DNA of 64,000 nucleotides from DATLFA01 sp035525225 (GTDB lineage: Bacteria > Actinomycetota > Acidimicrobiia > Acidimicrobiales > WLNW01): contig DATLFA010000010.1 in assembly GCA_035525225.1 (NCBI GenBank), positions 1 through 64,000 on the forward strand, read 5' to 3'. Positions 17,396 through 24,444 of the stretch are shown one piece after another. Below the pieces are notes generated by a model, which ran no database searches, was not told the origin of the DNA, and saw nothing but the letters and a program-made list of their open reading frames with translations. Position numbers and translations under genes: made by a program. Numbering within the stretch: the first letter of the stretch is position 1; each line of letters begins with the position of its first letter.

Positions 17396-18532
17396 TCAGA
17401 AGTGATAGAGGCGTTGCGCGTTGCCCACGAGCATGAGTTGCTTTTCGGGCAGCGGCACCGCGGCCATCGACGCCTGAGTAGCCGACCACGCGTTGGGGTA
17501 GTTGGAGTTGCCGTGCGGGTAGTCGCTCGACCACAGCATCTTGTCGACACCGATCTGGTGCCGGTTGTTGACGCCGAAGGTGTCGGTCACCCATGTGAAG
17601 TGCACGTGCTGTTCGATGTACTCGCTCGGCAACTTCTTGAGGTCGAACCGGAACCGGTAGCGGTAGTACCCATCGTCGAGCTGCTCCTTGAAGTACGGCA
17701 ACCAACCGCAGTCGACTTCGGCGAACACCAAGTTGAGGTTGGGGAACCGGTCGAACACGCCCGAGAAGATCAGGTCGATCAGATGCCCCGTCGCACCGGT
17801 GAAGCGACCCGCCGCCGGCAACGCCAGCGTGTTGAGCATCGCCGGCAGTGAAATCGACAACGACACGTGGATGTTGAGCGTGTGGCCCTGCTCCTCGAGC
17901 GCGGCGAACACGGGGTCGTCTTCGGGCCGCGGCTGCAGCGTGCCCCCTGGATACGCACAGATGAGGAATCCACCGGTCGACGGTCGCCCACCCACACGGG
18001 CGATCTCGGCGAGCGCCTGATCGACACCCCGGTTCGGGATCATCGGCAGCGCCCGGAAGCGCTCGAGATCGTACGACGCGTACTCGTGGAGCCAGTCGTT
18101 GTACGCCTGCACGAGCGCCAGGTGCATCTCGGGATCGGTGTTCGAGGCGGTGGTCTGCGACACACGCGGCGTCGGGTACAGCACTTCGGCGTCGACACCC
18201 GCGATCTCGATCTCCTTGACCCGCACCGCGGGATCCCACCCACCGCTGCGGATCTCGTCGAAGCGCACCCAGTTCTGGCGCAGCCGCGGATCTTGCCCGG
18301 CGCACGCATTGAGCCCGATCGGCATCGGTCCCGGCATCCCCTCGATCACCCAGGCATCACCCTGTTCGAAGCGCTCGACCCGGGGCACACGGTCACGCCA
18401 CTTCGCCGCCACCCGCGACGTCCACAGATCAGCCGGTTCGTTGATATGGCTGTCGGCGGAGATCAAGTGGTGGACGAGCTTGCCGCCCGATCGTTTCGCC
18501 TCCGTCGCAGGAAAAGGCTCGGTGATGGTCAT
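17396..18532 (-). CDS. amidohydrolase family 2 (ACMSD-like) metal-dependent hydrolase
   Basis: TIM-barrel hydrolase or decarboxylase of the ACMSD-like group (378 aa). The first metal motif is ISADSHINEP near the N-terminus. Later features are LNIHVSLSI, LVFAEVDCGWLPYF (the FAExxxGW motif), and MLWSSDYPHG, which supplies the late aspartate. An N-terminal stretch of about 25 residues precedes the barrel. Members act on aromatic or cyclic carboxylates; the substrate is unknown. The ATG at 18532 is used, and the gene is divergent from the LLM oxidoreductase at 18677. Confidence 0.9.
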   Translation of the reverse strand: MTITEPFPATEAKRSGGKLVHHLISADSHINEPADLWTSRVAAKWRDRVPRVERFEQGDAWVIEGMPGPMPIGLNACAGQDPRLRQNWVRFDEIRSGGWDPAVRVKEIEIAGVDAEVLYPTPRVSQTTASNTDPEMHLALVQAYNDWLHEYASYDLERFRALPMIPNRGVDQALAEIARVGGRPSTGGFLICAYPGGTLQPRPEDDPVFAALEEQGHTLNIHVSLSISLPAMLNTLALPAAGRFTGATGHLIDLIFSGVFDRFPNLNLVFAEVDCGWLPYFKEQLDDGYYRYRFRFDLKKLPSEYIEQHVHFTWVTDTFGVNNRHQIGVDKMLWSSDYPHGNSNYPNAWSATQASMAAVPLPEKQLMLVGNAQRLYHF

Positions 18533-18676
18533 TCGAAGCTCCCGTCATGAAACCGACGCCCAAGCTACTGGCTCTTCGGGTCGTTTCGGATGGTCGAAGG
18601 CGCTCGGGCTCGCAACAATAAGGGGTACGCGAGGCCAAGAGGTCGCCGGCGGTCGAAGGATCGAAGAGGAACTGAC

Positions 18677-19516
18677 GTGAAGTTCGGTGTCGATCTCGGA
18701 CGATGCAATCCGCGTTTCTGGCGTGATGTCGCCCTCGCGGCCGACGCGCATGGCTACGAATCCGTCTGGATTCCCGAGCACCTGGTGTTCCCGGTCGAGA
18801 TCGCAACGTCATTCGTGGACGGCGCGACGCATGCGCCGGTCGATCCGAGGACGCCGACCTTCGATCCGTTCGTGATGCTGGCGTCGATCGCCGCGGTGAC
18901 CGAGCACGTACGCTTGGGGACGCACGTGTACAACATCGGGCTACGCCATCCGTTCATCGCGGCGCGCGCAGTGGTGTCGCTCGACGTGGTGTCCGACGGG
19001 CGCGTCGAGTTCGGCATCGGCGCGAGTTGGATGAAAGAAGAATGGGACAGCGTCGGGCTCGACTTCTCTACCCGAGGCGCGCGCGTCGACGAAGCAATTG
19101 CCGTTTGTCGCCGTCTGTGGACGGAGCCAGTGGTCGAACATCGCGGCCGCTTCTTCGAGTTCGGCGCGGTGGCGTTCGAACCGAAGCCCGTGCAAGCACA
19201 CATCCCGATCCATATCGGGGGCGACAGCACGCGCGCGCTGCGGCGCGTCGCGGAGCTCGGCGACGGTTGGATCGGGATGATCCACGACACAAAGTCCTTC
19301 GCCGCGTCGGTCACGAGGTTGACACAGCTGTGCGAAGCGGCGGGGCGCAGTATCGACGAGATTCAACGCTCGGCGCTCGTCGCCAACCCGACGCCCGCAG
19401 ACATCGACGAGTGGGGCAACGCCGGCGCGACGAGGTTGATCGTCGCGCCTTGGCGCAGATCGACCGAGGCCGTCGAAGGCGTCGTTCGCTTTGCCGAGCA
19501 GGCGACGCGTGGCTAG
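18677..19516 (+). CDS. LLM-class F420-dependent oxidoreductase
   Basis: Luciferase-like monooxygenase-fold protein, 279 aa from the GTG at 18677, with GAGGA ribosome site 8 bp ahead. Typical features are MKFGVDLG at the start, ESVWIPEHLVFP, LGTHVYNIGLRHP, the GRVEFGIGASWMKEEWD region and IPIHIGGDSTRALRRVAELGDGW. Actinobacterial members mostly use F420 or flavin; the substrate is unknown. Its TAG stop lies in a CTAG shared with the stop of the convergent truncated HD gene, which suggests the HD gene was cut at this border. Confidence 0.9.
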   Translation: MKFGVDLGRCNPRFWRDVALAADAHGYESVWIPEHLVFPVEIATSFVDGATHAPVDPRTPTFDPFVMLASIAAVTEHVRLGTHVYNIGLRHPFIAARAVVSLDVVSDGRVEFGIGASWMKEEWDSVGLDFSTRGARVDEAIAVCRRLWTEPVVEHRGRFFEFGAVAFEPKPVQAHIPIHIGGDSTRALRRVAELGDGWIGMIHDTKSFAASVTRLTQLCEAAGRSIDEIQRSALVANPTPADIDEWGNAGATRLIVAPWRRSTEAVEGVVRFAEQATRG

Positions 19517-19773
19517 CGCGCGGCGACGATGTCCCCGAACTCGGCTCGGATCTCCGCGATGCGCTCATGGCCGCCGTGGTCTTCTCCCGCGTCGTGCAGG
19601 AGGGCAGCGATTGCTTGGTCTTCGGTGCCGCCGTGCTCGAGCACGATTGACGAAACGGCGATGACGTGGGCGAGGTGCGGGATCTTGGTGTCCTTGCGAA
19701 CATCCGACGCGTGAAGCACGCGGGCATAGTCGAACGCCTTGGTGAACTTCTCCGTCAGCTGCGTCACTGGCAT
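19513..19773 (-). pseudogene. truncated HD-domain hydrolase
   Basis: 86 residues from the ATG at 19773 (MPVTQLTEKFTKAFDYARV). It is about 83% identical to the first 72 residues of the HD-NADAR protein at 10927, including the LAHV histidine and the LLHDAGED motif. The frame ends at a TAG inside CTAG (19513-19516), shared with the LLM gene stop, before the final catalytic aspartate (ADKLHN in the long copy) and before NADAR. It is therefore almost certainly not a working HD enzyme. Its intact N-terminus shows what the frameshifted copy at 12551 should look like. Confidence 0.75.
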
Positions 19774-19982
19774 CAGACCTAGCGTCGTGATGATGCAAGC
19801 AGAGTTCCCGCCCCATGAGTTCATTGACGCGGGGCGAGCAGGCGTGATCTCGACTACGCCGTCACCGATCTCTGTGCCGTCAGGGGACTCCGCTCGCATG
19901 GGCACTATCGGCGGGGCAGCACCAGCACATCCGGCCACTCGGGCCCATCGTTAGCACGCCTCACTTGTCGAGTACCGGTGCG

Positions 19983-20009
19983 CTGTGACAGGGCCACCCA
20001 TCGTCACAG
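19983..20009. promoter_or_regulatory. 7-bp dyad upstream of the NYN operon
   Basis: ctgtgac (19983-19989) and gtcacag (20003-20009) are exact reverse complements around 13 bp, located 38 bp before the NYN ATG. The right half (gtcaca) is kept in the related leader near 12631. It is a plausible operator, perhaps for the HTH-like protein of the same operon. Confidence 0.45.
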
Positions 20010-20046
20010 CTGACCGTTACTTCTATGTGACACGGGGGAGCGGACC

Positions 20047-20532
20047 ATGACAACCATCACGGCAAGAACGATTCGCACATTGCACGTCATCGATCTCGAG
20101 AACCTGGCGAGCGGTGCCGGCAGAACGGCCGGGGAGTTCCTCGATGCGATGGACCGCTATCGCTCGGTGGTGCGGATCGCCGGCGATGACCTCGTCGAGG
20201 TGGCGGTCGACGCGTCGGCGTGGCGCCGTGTGGCGTTCGAGTTGCCGCGATCGTGGAGGGTTCGCTTCGGCTACGGCCGCGACGGCGCGGACCGTGCCCT
20301 GCTGCAAGCCGTCGACCCCCGCGTGGTCGCCGGCCGGTTCGACCGGGTCGTCATCGGCAGCGGTGACGGAGCGTTCGTGGGGCTCGCGGAGGGGCTGACC
20401 GTCGCCGGTAGGCGGGTCGACGTGGTGAGCCGCGCCGGGTCGTTGAGCCGCCGTCTGGCCCGCGCTGCGACCGTCGTGGTGCTCCTGCCCGAGCCGCTCG
20501 ACAGCCCGCCACCGGTCGCCGTAGCGGCGTGA
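20047..20532 (+). CDS. NYN-domain (PIN-like) ribonuclease
   Basis: A 161-aa protein with the NYN/PIN acidic residues: HVIDLENLA near the N-terminus, GADRALLQAV in the middle and VIGSGDGAFVGLA (the S/GxD motif), followed by GRRVDVVSRAGSLSRRL. NYN proteins are single-strand RNases found in RNA decay, toxin and antiviral settings. A GGGGGAG ribosome site precedes the ATG. It heads a plus-strand operon with a sigma-like factor and an HTH-like protein and is divergent from the truncated HD gene. A deleted copy of its start is at 12677. Confidence 0.8.
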   Translation: MTTITARTIRTLHVIDLENLASGAGRTAGEFLDAMDRYRSVVRIAGDDLVEVAVDASAWRRVAFELPRSWRVRFGYGRDGADRALLQAVDPRVVAGRFDRVVIGSGDGAFVGLAEGLTVAGRRVDVVSRAGSLSRRLARAATVVVLLPEPLDSPPPVAVAA

Positions 20533-20553
20533 TTCGAAATGACATCGATGTAA

Positions 20554-20596
20554 CTGTCAGACCCCCTGAGGACAATGCACTCAGCTCCCCTGACAG
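20554..20596. promoter_or_regulatory. nested hairpin between the NYN and sigma genes
   Basis: ctgtcag (20554-20560) pairs with ctgacag (20590-20596). Inside it, ctgag (20566-20570) pairs with ctcag (20580-20584). The structure fills most of the 76-bp gap and ends 12 bp before the sigma ATG. It could be an attenuator, an RNA-processing site or an operator; the upstream gene encodes a putative RNase. Confidence 0.45.
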
Positions 20597-20608
20597 AAAG
20601 AAGCAACG

Positions 20609-21241
20609 ATGGAACTGGATGAACCCGCCCAACTCGACCGGGTCATGGGCCGCCTCGCCGGCGGCGACTCGGCCTACGTCGTCACCCTCGAAAAAGGGTG
20701 GCGCGGACCGATCGCTCGCCTCGTGCGCACGCTGCTGCGCGAGATGGGGCGCAGCGATCTCGCCCGCGATCGTGACGAGGTCACCGGCCTCGTGTTCGAC
20801 GCCTGCTTCGTGATCGCCGATCGTGCAGGCGGATGGCGCCCCGGCGCTGCGCCGCCGTGGGTGTGGGCCCGTTTCGCGATCCGTGCCGAGATCGTACGCT
20901 CGATCGGGCACCGCTGCGTCGAGCTCGACGACCACCGTCACGACGAGTGCCAGCCGGCTTCCGTCGACATGGCCGACTACGACGAGCTCGTCGAGCGTGA
21001 TCTGCGCTTCGCCTCGTTCGACGAGGTGCTGCGCGAGTGCACCAGCGAGCGTGACCGTCGCCTCGTGGTCGAGTATCTGCAACAGCAGGCCGGCGGCGAT
21101 CCGTCTCCGGCGCACACGGTGGGTCACATGTTCGGCCTCGAGCCTCCCGCGGTTCGCAAGGCGTTCAGTCGGGCAATGCAAAAGGTACGCAGGTTGCTCG
21201 GTGACGAGCCGCCGCCAAGTGAAGGATCGAGAGCGGCATGA
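20609..21241 (+). CDS. sigma-70-family-like transcription factor
   Basis: A 210-aa protein resembling a divergent ECF-type sigma factor. The region-2-like helices are around residues 20-105 (LARDRDEVTGLVFDACFVIADRA, WARFAIRAEIVRSI). The region-4-like helix-turn-helix is near the C-terminus (RRLVVEYLQQQAGG, TVGHMFGLEPPAVRKAFSRAMQKVRRLL). No anti-sigma factor is adjacent. It follows the NYN gene after a structured 76-bp gap, and its stop overlaps the next start as ATGA. The target promoters are unknown. Confidence 0.65.
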   Translation: MELDEPAQLDRVMGRLAGGDSAYVVTLEKGWRGPIARLVRTLLREMGRSDLARDRDEVTGLVFDACFVIADRAGGWRPGAAPPWVWARFAIRAEIVRSIGHRCVELDDHRHDECQPASVDMADYDELVERDLRFASFDEVLRECTSERDRRLVVEYLQQQAGGDPSPAHTVGHMFGLEPPAVRKAFSRAMQKVRRLLGDEPPPSEGSRAA

Positions 21242-21561
21242 TACGCGACATGAGCCACGACGACGTCGGCCTCGACACGACGATCTTTTGCGAGCGTCTG
21301 GCGGAGCGGCTGCGGTCCAAGGGTGTGACCCATCCTGTGGCTGCAGCCGTTGCGCTGGTCGCTCGGGGATATCGAGGGGTCGACGTCGATCCGTTCGCTA
21401 CCGCGATAGGTGTCGACGCCGACGAGATACGTCAGATCGAGGCCGGTTCGGTTGCCTTTGCCGACTTGCCGGACGAAGTTGCGGTCGCGTTTGCGTCCAT
21501 CCCGACGGCGAGCCTGTTCCTGATGGCGGATTTCGAGCGAGCGCTATCGGCGCGACGCTGA
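21238..21561 (+). CDS. small HTH-like protein
   Basis: A 107-aa protein starting in an ATGA overlap with the sigma-like gene. The segment VDVDPFATAIGVDADEIRQIEAGSVAF looks like an XRE-type helix-turn-helix (LAxxxGVxxxxIxxxExG). The C-terminal half (DLPDEVAVAFASIPTASLFLMADFERAL) is well conserved in the fusion remnant at 12677-12868. It may regulate the operon or the sigma factor. A second in-frame ATG five codons in is an alternative start. Confidence 0.65.
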   Translation: MIRDMSHDDVGLDTTIFCERLAERLRSKGVTHPVAAAVALVARGYRGVDVDPFATAIGVDADEIRQIEAGSVAFADLPDEVAVAFASIPTASLFLMADFERALSARR

Positions 21562-21627
21562 ATCGTCAGGTCAAAGCTGCGGCGCGTTGTCTTTTCCCGA
21601 CATTTTCGGCTGCCCTTCGATCGACGC

Positions 21628-21670
21628 CATTTCGTCACCGGAGAATGGACATGCGCTCGCAATCGAGTGG
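21628..21670 (+). repeat. 20-bp repeat with extended similarity
   Basis: catttcgtcaccggagaatg (21628-21647) is identical to 621-640 and inverted at 446-465; the next 20 bp also resemble 641-663. It lies in the 194-bp gap between the HTH-like gene and the ABC transporter, where the two 3' ends converge. Nothing else was recognised in this gap. Confidence 0.75.
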
Positions 21671-21755
21671 CAGACGCAAGCCCGACGCATTTTTCCGAGC
21701 CTGAATGCGTTTCGGTAACCGTGGCCAACTTCGTCAACAGTGGGAGCGACGGGAC

Positions 21756-22445
21756 CTACGCCGCACTCAGCGCGAACGCCTTTGGCGCCACGAGCTGGTC
21801 GAGATGGATCACGCGGTCCGCGATCGACAACATGCGGTCGTCGTGAGTCGTCGCGATCACGATGCGTCCCGGCGATGCGATGCTCCGCAACAGCGACAGC
21901 ACACCATCCACCTGCACCCGATCGAGGTGCGCCGTCGGCTCGTCGGCGAGCACCAGTCCCGGCCTCGCACTCAGCGCACGGGCGATGGCGACACGCTGTT
22001 GCTGACCGCCCGACAATTTTGCCGGCCGGTGATGCATGCGATCGCCGAGATCGAGCGACGTGAGCAGATCATCGGCGCGCTCCAACGCCTCCCACCGGCG
22101 AGCCCCCGCGGCCACCAACGGTGCCGCCACGTTCTCCCGGGCCGTCAGACTCTGCACGAGGTTGAACGACTGGAACACCACACCGACACCGCTCTGGCGA
22201 TACCGAGTGAGCGCCTTGCGCCGCAGCGCCGTCACGTCGACGTCATCGAGACGGATCGACCCCGACGTCGGTGTGAGCAGCCCGGCAAGAGCGGACAGGA
22301 GCGTGGTCTTGCCGCTGCCGCTCGGGCCGAGCAGCAACACGAGCTCACCGTCGTGGATGTCGAGGTTGAGCGAGTCGATCGGGCGCACGGTGTCGCATCC
22401 ATTGCTGTATTCCACGGTCAGGTCTTGGATTGAAAGTTGCATCAC
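21756..22445 (-). CDS. ABC transporter ATPase, MacB/LolD type
   Basis: 229-aa nucleotide-binding subunit: Walker A GPSGSGKTTLLSAL, Q-loop region VFQSFNLVQSLT, signature LSGGQQQRVAIARAL, Walker B VLADEPTAHLD and the H-loop ATTHD. The QSLTARENVAAPL stretch is typical of MacB/LolD-type ATPases that drive FtsX-like permeases. The GTG at 22445 (followed directly by an ATG at 22442) lies in a GTGA overlap with the permease stop, so the two are one transporter. Confidence 0.94.
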   Translation of the reverse strand: MMQLSIQDLTVEYSNGCDTVRPIDSLNLDIHDGELVLLLGPSGSGKTTLLSALAGLLTPTSGSIRLDDVDVTALRRKALTRYRQSGVGVVFQSFNLVQSLTARENVAAPLVAAGARRWEALERADDLLTSLDLGDRMHHRPAKLSGGQQQRVAIARALSARPGLVLADEPTAHLDRVQVDGVLSLLRSIASPGRIVIATTHDDRMLSIADRVIHLDQLVAPKAFALSAA

Positions 22446-23488
22446 GCACCTCCGAAGGCGAGTGCAGGGTCGATGCGCACGATGCGGCGGAGACCAGCGA
22501 GGCTGGCGATGCCGCCGACGATCAGTGCGACCGACAGGAGTTGGATGTACGCCGCAGCGGGGATCTCTACTGCGAAGGGGAACGTCGGCGCGAGCACCAA
22601 CGCAATGCCGGCAGCGATCACTGCAGCGAACAGTGCGAGCACACTGGCCTGTAACAGCAATCCCCGAACGAGTGAACCGTTCGACGAGCCGGTGGCCTTG
22701 TGCACCGCGAGTTCACGAGTGCGCTCGAGCACGGTGATGTAGACGAGTGCCGCGATGATCCCGGCGGCCATGATCCACAACAGCGTGTTGATGATGCCCA
22801 ACGTCTGTGCCGTCTTGATCAACATCCGTTCGAGATCCTCACGCACCTCGTCATTGGTCATCAGCGCCAGGCCGCCGGGGACCGATGACGAGGCGAGCGG
22901 CCCCCGCACGACGACGGTGCTCACGACCGCCTCGCCGGCGGCGAGCGTCTCCTGCACGTCTTCGATCGGCAAGAAGACAGTGGGCATCCCGAAATAGAAC
23001 GACGTTTTCGTCACGACCGCGCCTACGGGAAAGCTCTTACCGCTGAAGGTGATCGTGTCGCCGACCTTCAGGCCGATCGCGTCATCGACGGTGGCGACAC
23101 CGCGGTCCGTCGGTGGCGAACCGGACGTCACCCGCAGTGGTTGCGTGAACGAGTTGCGCTCGTAGCCGACGACATTGATGTCGTCCTTGTCAAAGACCGA
23201 ACGGCCGATGAGCAACGGGCTCGCATCGTGCACACCGGGGAGCTGGCGCACCGTGTCGACCGCGTCGGCGTCGATGTAGGACGCCGACGTGAACGGACCG
23301 GTGACGCCATCGGCGACGACCCACCCATCGGCTTCGTACAAGTCGACGGTGCGGGCACCCTCTTGGCGCAAGTTGTGCAAGGTGCCGCTCATGATGAGGC
23401 TCAGCGCAAAGGCCAGCCCGGCGGCGACGACGGCGATGAAGAATCGCCGCCGCCGCCATTGGAGGTCGCGGAGACTGAAGAACCACAT
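22442..23488 (-). CDS. FtsX/MacB-like ABC permease
   Basis: 348-aa membrane subunit. One membrane segment lies near the N-terminus (FFIAVVAAGLAFALSLIMSG), followed by a large extracytoplasmic domain (residues about 40-225) and three C-terminal segments (LLWIMAAGIIAALVYITVL, LLLQASVLALFAAVIAAGI, LLSVALIVGGIASLAG). This is the MacB/FtsX layout, which couples ATP hydrolysis to export or periplasmic mechanical work. The ATG at 23488 follows a GAGGAG site. It begins 12 bp after the MBL gene stop, so all three may share a transcript. Confidence 0.9.
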   Translation of the reverse strand: MWFFSLRDLQWRRRRFFIAVVAAGLAFALSLIMSGTLHNLRQEGARTVDLYEADGWVVADGVTGPFTSASYIDADAVDTVRQLPGVHDASPLLIGRSVFDKDDINVVGYERNSFTQPLRVTSGSPPTDRGVATVDDAIGLKVGDTITFSGKSFPVGAVVTKTSFYFGMPTVFLPIEDVQETLAAGEAVVSTVVVRGPLASSSVPGGLALMTNDEVREDLERMLIKTAQTLGIINTLLWIMAAGIIAALVYITVLERTRELAVHKATGSSNGSLVRGLLLQASVLALFAAVIAAGIALVLAPTFPFAVEIPAAAYIQLLSVALIVGGIASLAGLRRIVRIDPALAFGGA

Positions 23489-23499
23489 GACCGTGCTCC

Positions 23500-24327
23500 T
23501 CACGCGGCCGCGGGTGCCGCGGCGCCGAAGGCTGCGAGCATCGCGTCGAGGTCGCTCTGGGTCGGCAGTGGTGCGGCTTCCATGTTCGGGATCTGCACCA
23601 TCAGGTCGTAGGCCACGTCGAGTTGCGCGCCGTGCAATGTGGGGCCGTGGGCGTTGGCGATCTTGGTCGCGCCCAACCGGCGGATCGAATCCACATGGCC
23701 GGCGAAGCGGCTCGGATCGAGCCACTGATGCCACGGGCTCACCATGCGCTGGAACTGCAGGAAGCCTTCGCGATAGAAGCCTTCGTCGAGCTCGCTCACG
23801 TTGAGCACCTCGTGCGTCACCGGTGTGCCGAAGCTGTCGACCGACCAGTACACACCCGTCGACGGATCGAACAATCCGCGTGTCGTCGGGCTGTCGAACG
23901 CGGGCGGCGTCACGGCCACGAGTTCACGATCACCGACCGAGAACCGCTCGCCGTTGTTGACCCAGCGCATCCGCTCGAACGGCAGCATGTGATCCGTGTA
24001 CCGCTCGGCCATGAACCACGTCGTGACAAGCTTGGCGTTGCGACACAGATCGAGCATCTCGATCAGGTTGCCGGTGTGGTCGTGGTCTTCGTGCGAGAGA
24101 TAGATCCAGCGCACATCCTCGGGCTCGACGATCGAGAACACCGCTTCCTTCCAGTCCTTGCCGCTGATCTTGGGGCCGGTGTCGACGACGACGGGCTCGG
24201 CGCCGGTGATGACCATCGAGTTGATGAACACCGCAACCGGCGCGACACCCTCGCCCCACAGCTGGCGGATGAGGTGCGTGTCGGGGGTGATGCGTTCGGT
24301 TTCGAGTTGACGATACGGAGCTTCCAT
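23500..24327 (-). CDS. MBL-fold metallo-hydrolase, flavodiiron/ODP-like
   Basis: 275-aa metallo-beta-lactamase-fold protein. The metal motif reads HEDHDHTGN (H79, D81, D83, H84), with aspartate where classical MBL enzymes have histidine and flavodiiron ODP domains have glutamate. Later ligands appear in SVDSFGTPV and NAHGPTL. Early VVVDTGPKISG is the usual strand. No flavodoxin domain is attached. It could be an oxygen- or peroxide-related di-iron protein or a hydrolase. The ATG at 24327 (MEAPYRQ) is chosen, with AGGAAGG upstream. It heads the ABC transporter unit. Confidence 0.82.
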   Translation of the reverse strand: MEAPYRQLETERITPDTHLIRQLWGEGVAPVAVFINSMVITGAEPVVVDTGPKISGKDWKEAVFSIVEPEDVRWIYLSHEDHDHTGNLIEMLDLCRNAKLVTTWFMAERYTDHMLPFERMRWVNNGERFSVGDRELVAVTPPAFDSPTTRGLFDPSTGVYWSVDSFGTPVTHEVLNVSELDEGFYREGFLQFQRMVSPWHQWLDPSRFAGHVDSIRRLGATKIANAHGPTLHGAQLDVAYDLMVQIPNMEAAPLPTQSDLDAMLAAFGAAAPAAA

Positions 24328-24444
24328 TGGGAGTGCCTTCCTCGTTGCAGGGTTCGTGTGTGGACACTGCACGTTGTCGCATGCGGCGCTTGGAGCCCGC
24401 TTGTGGGCGCGCCGAATCGGCTTGGAGGACGCTTGAGCCCCTGG

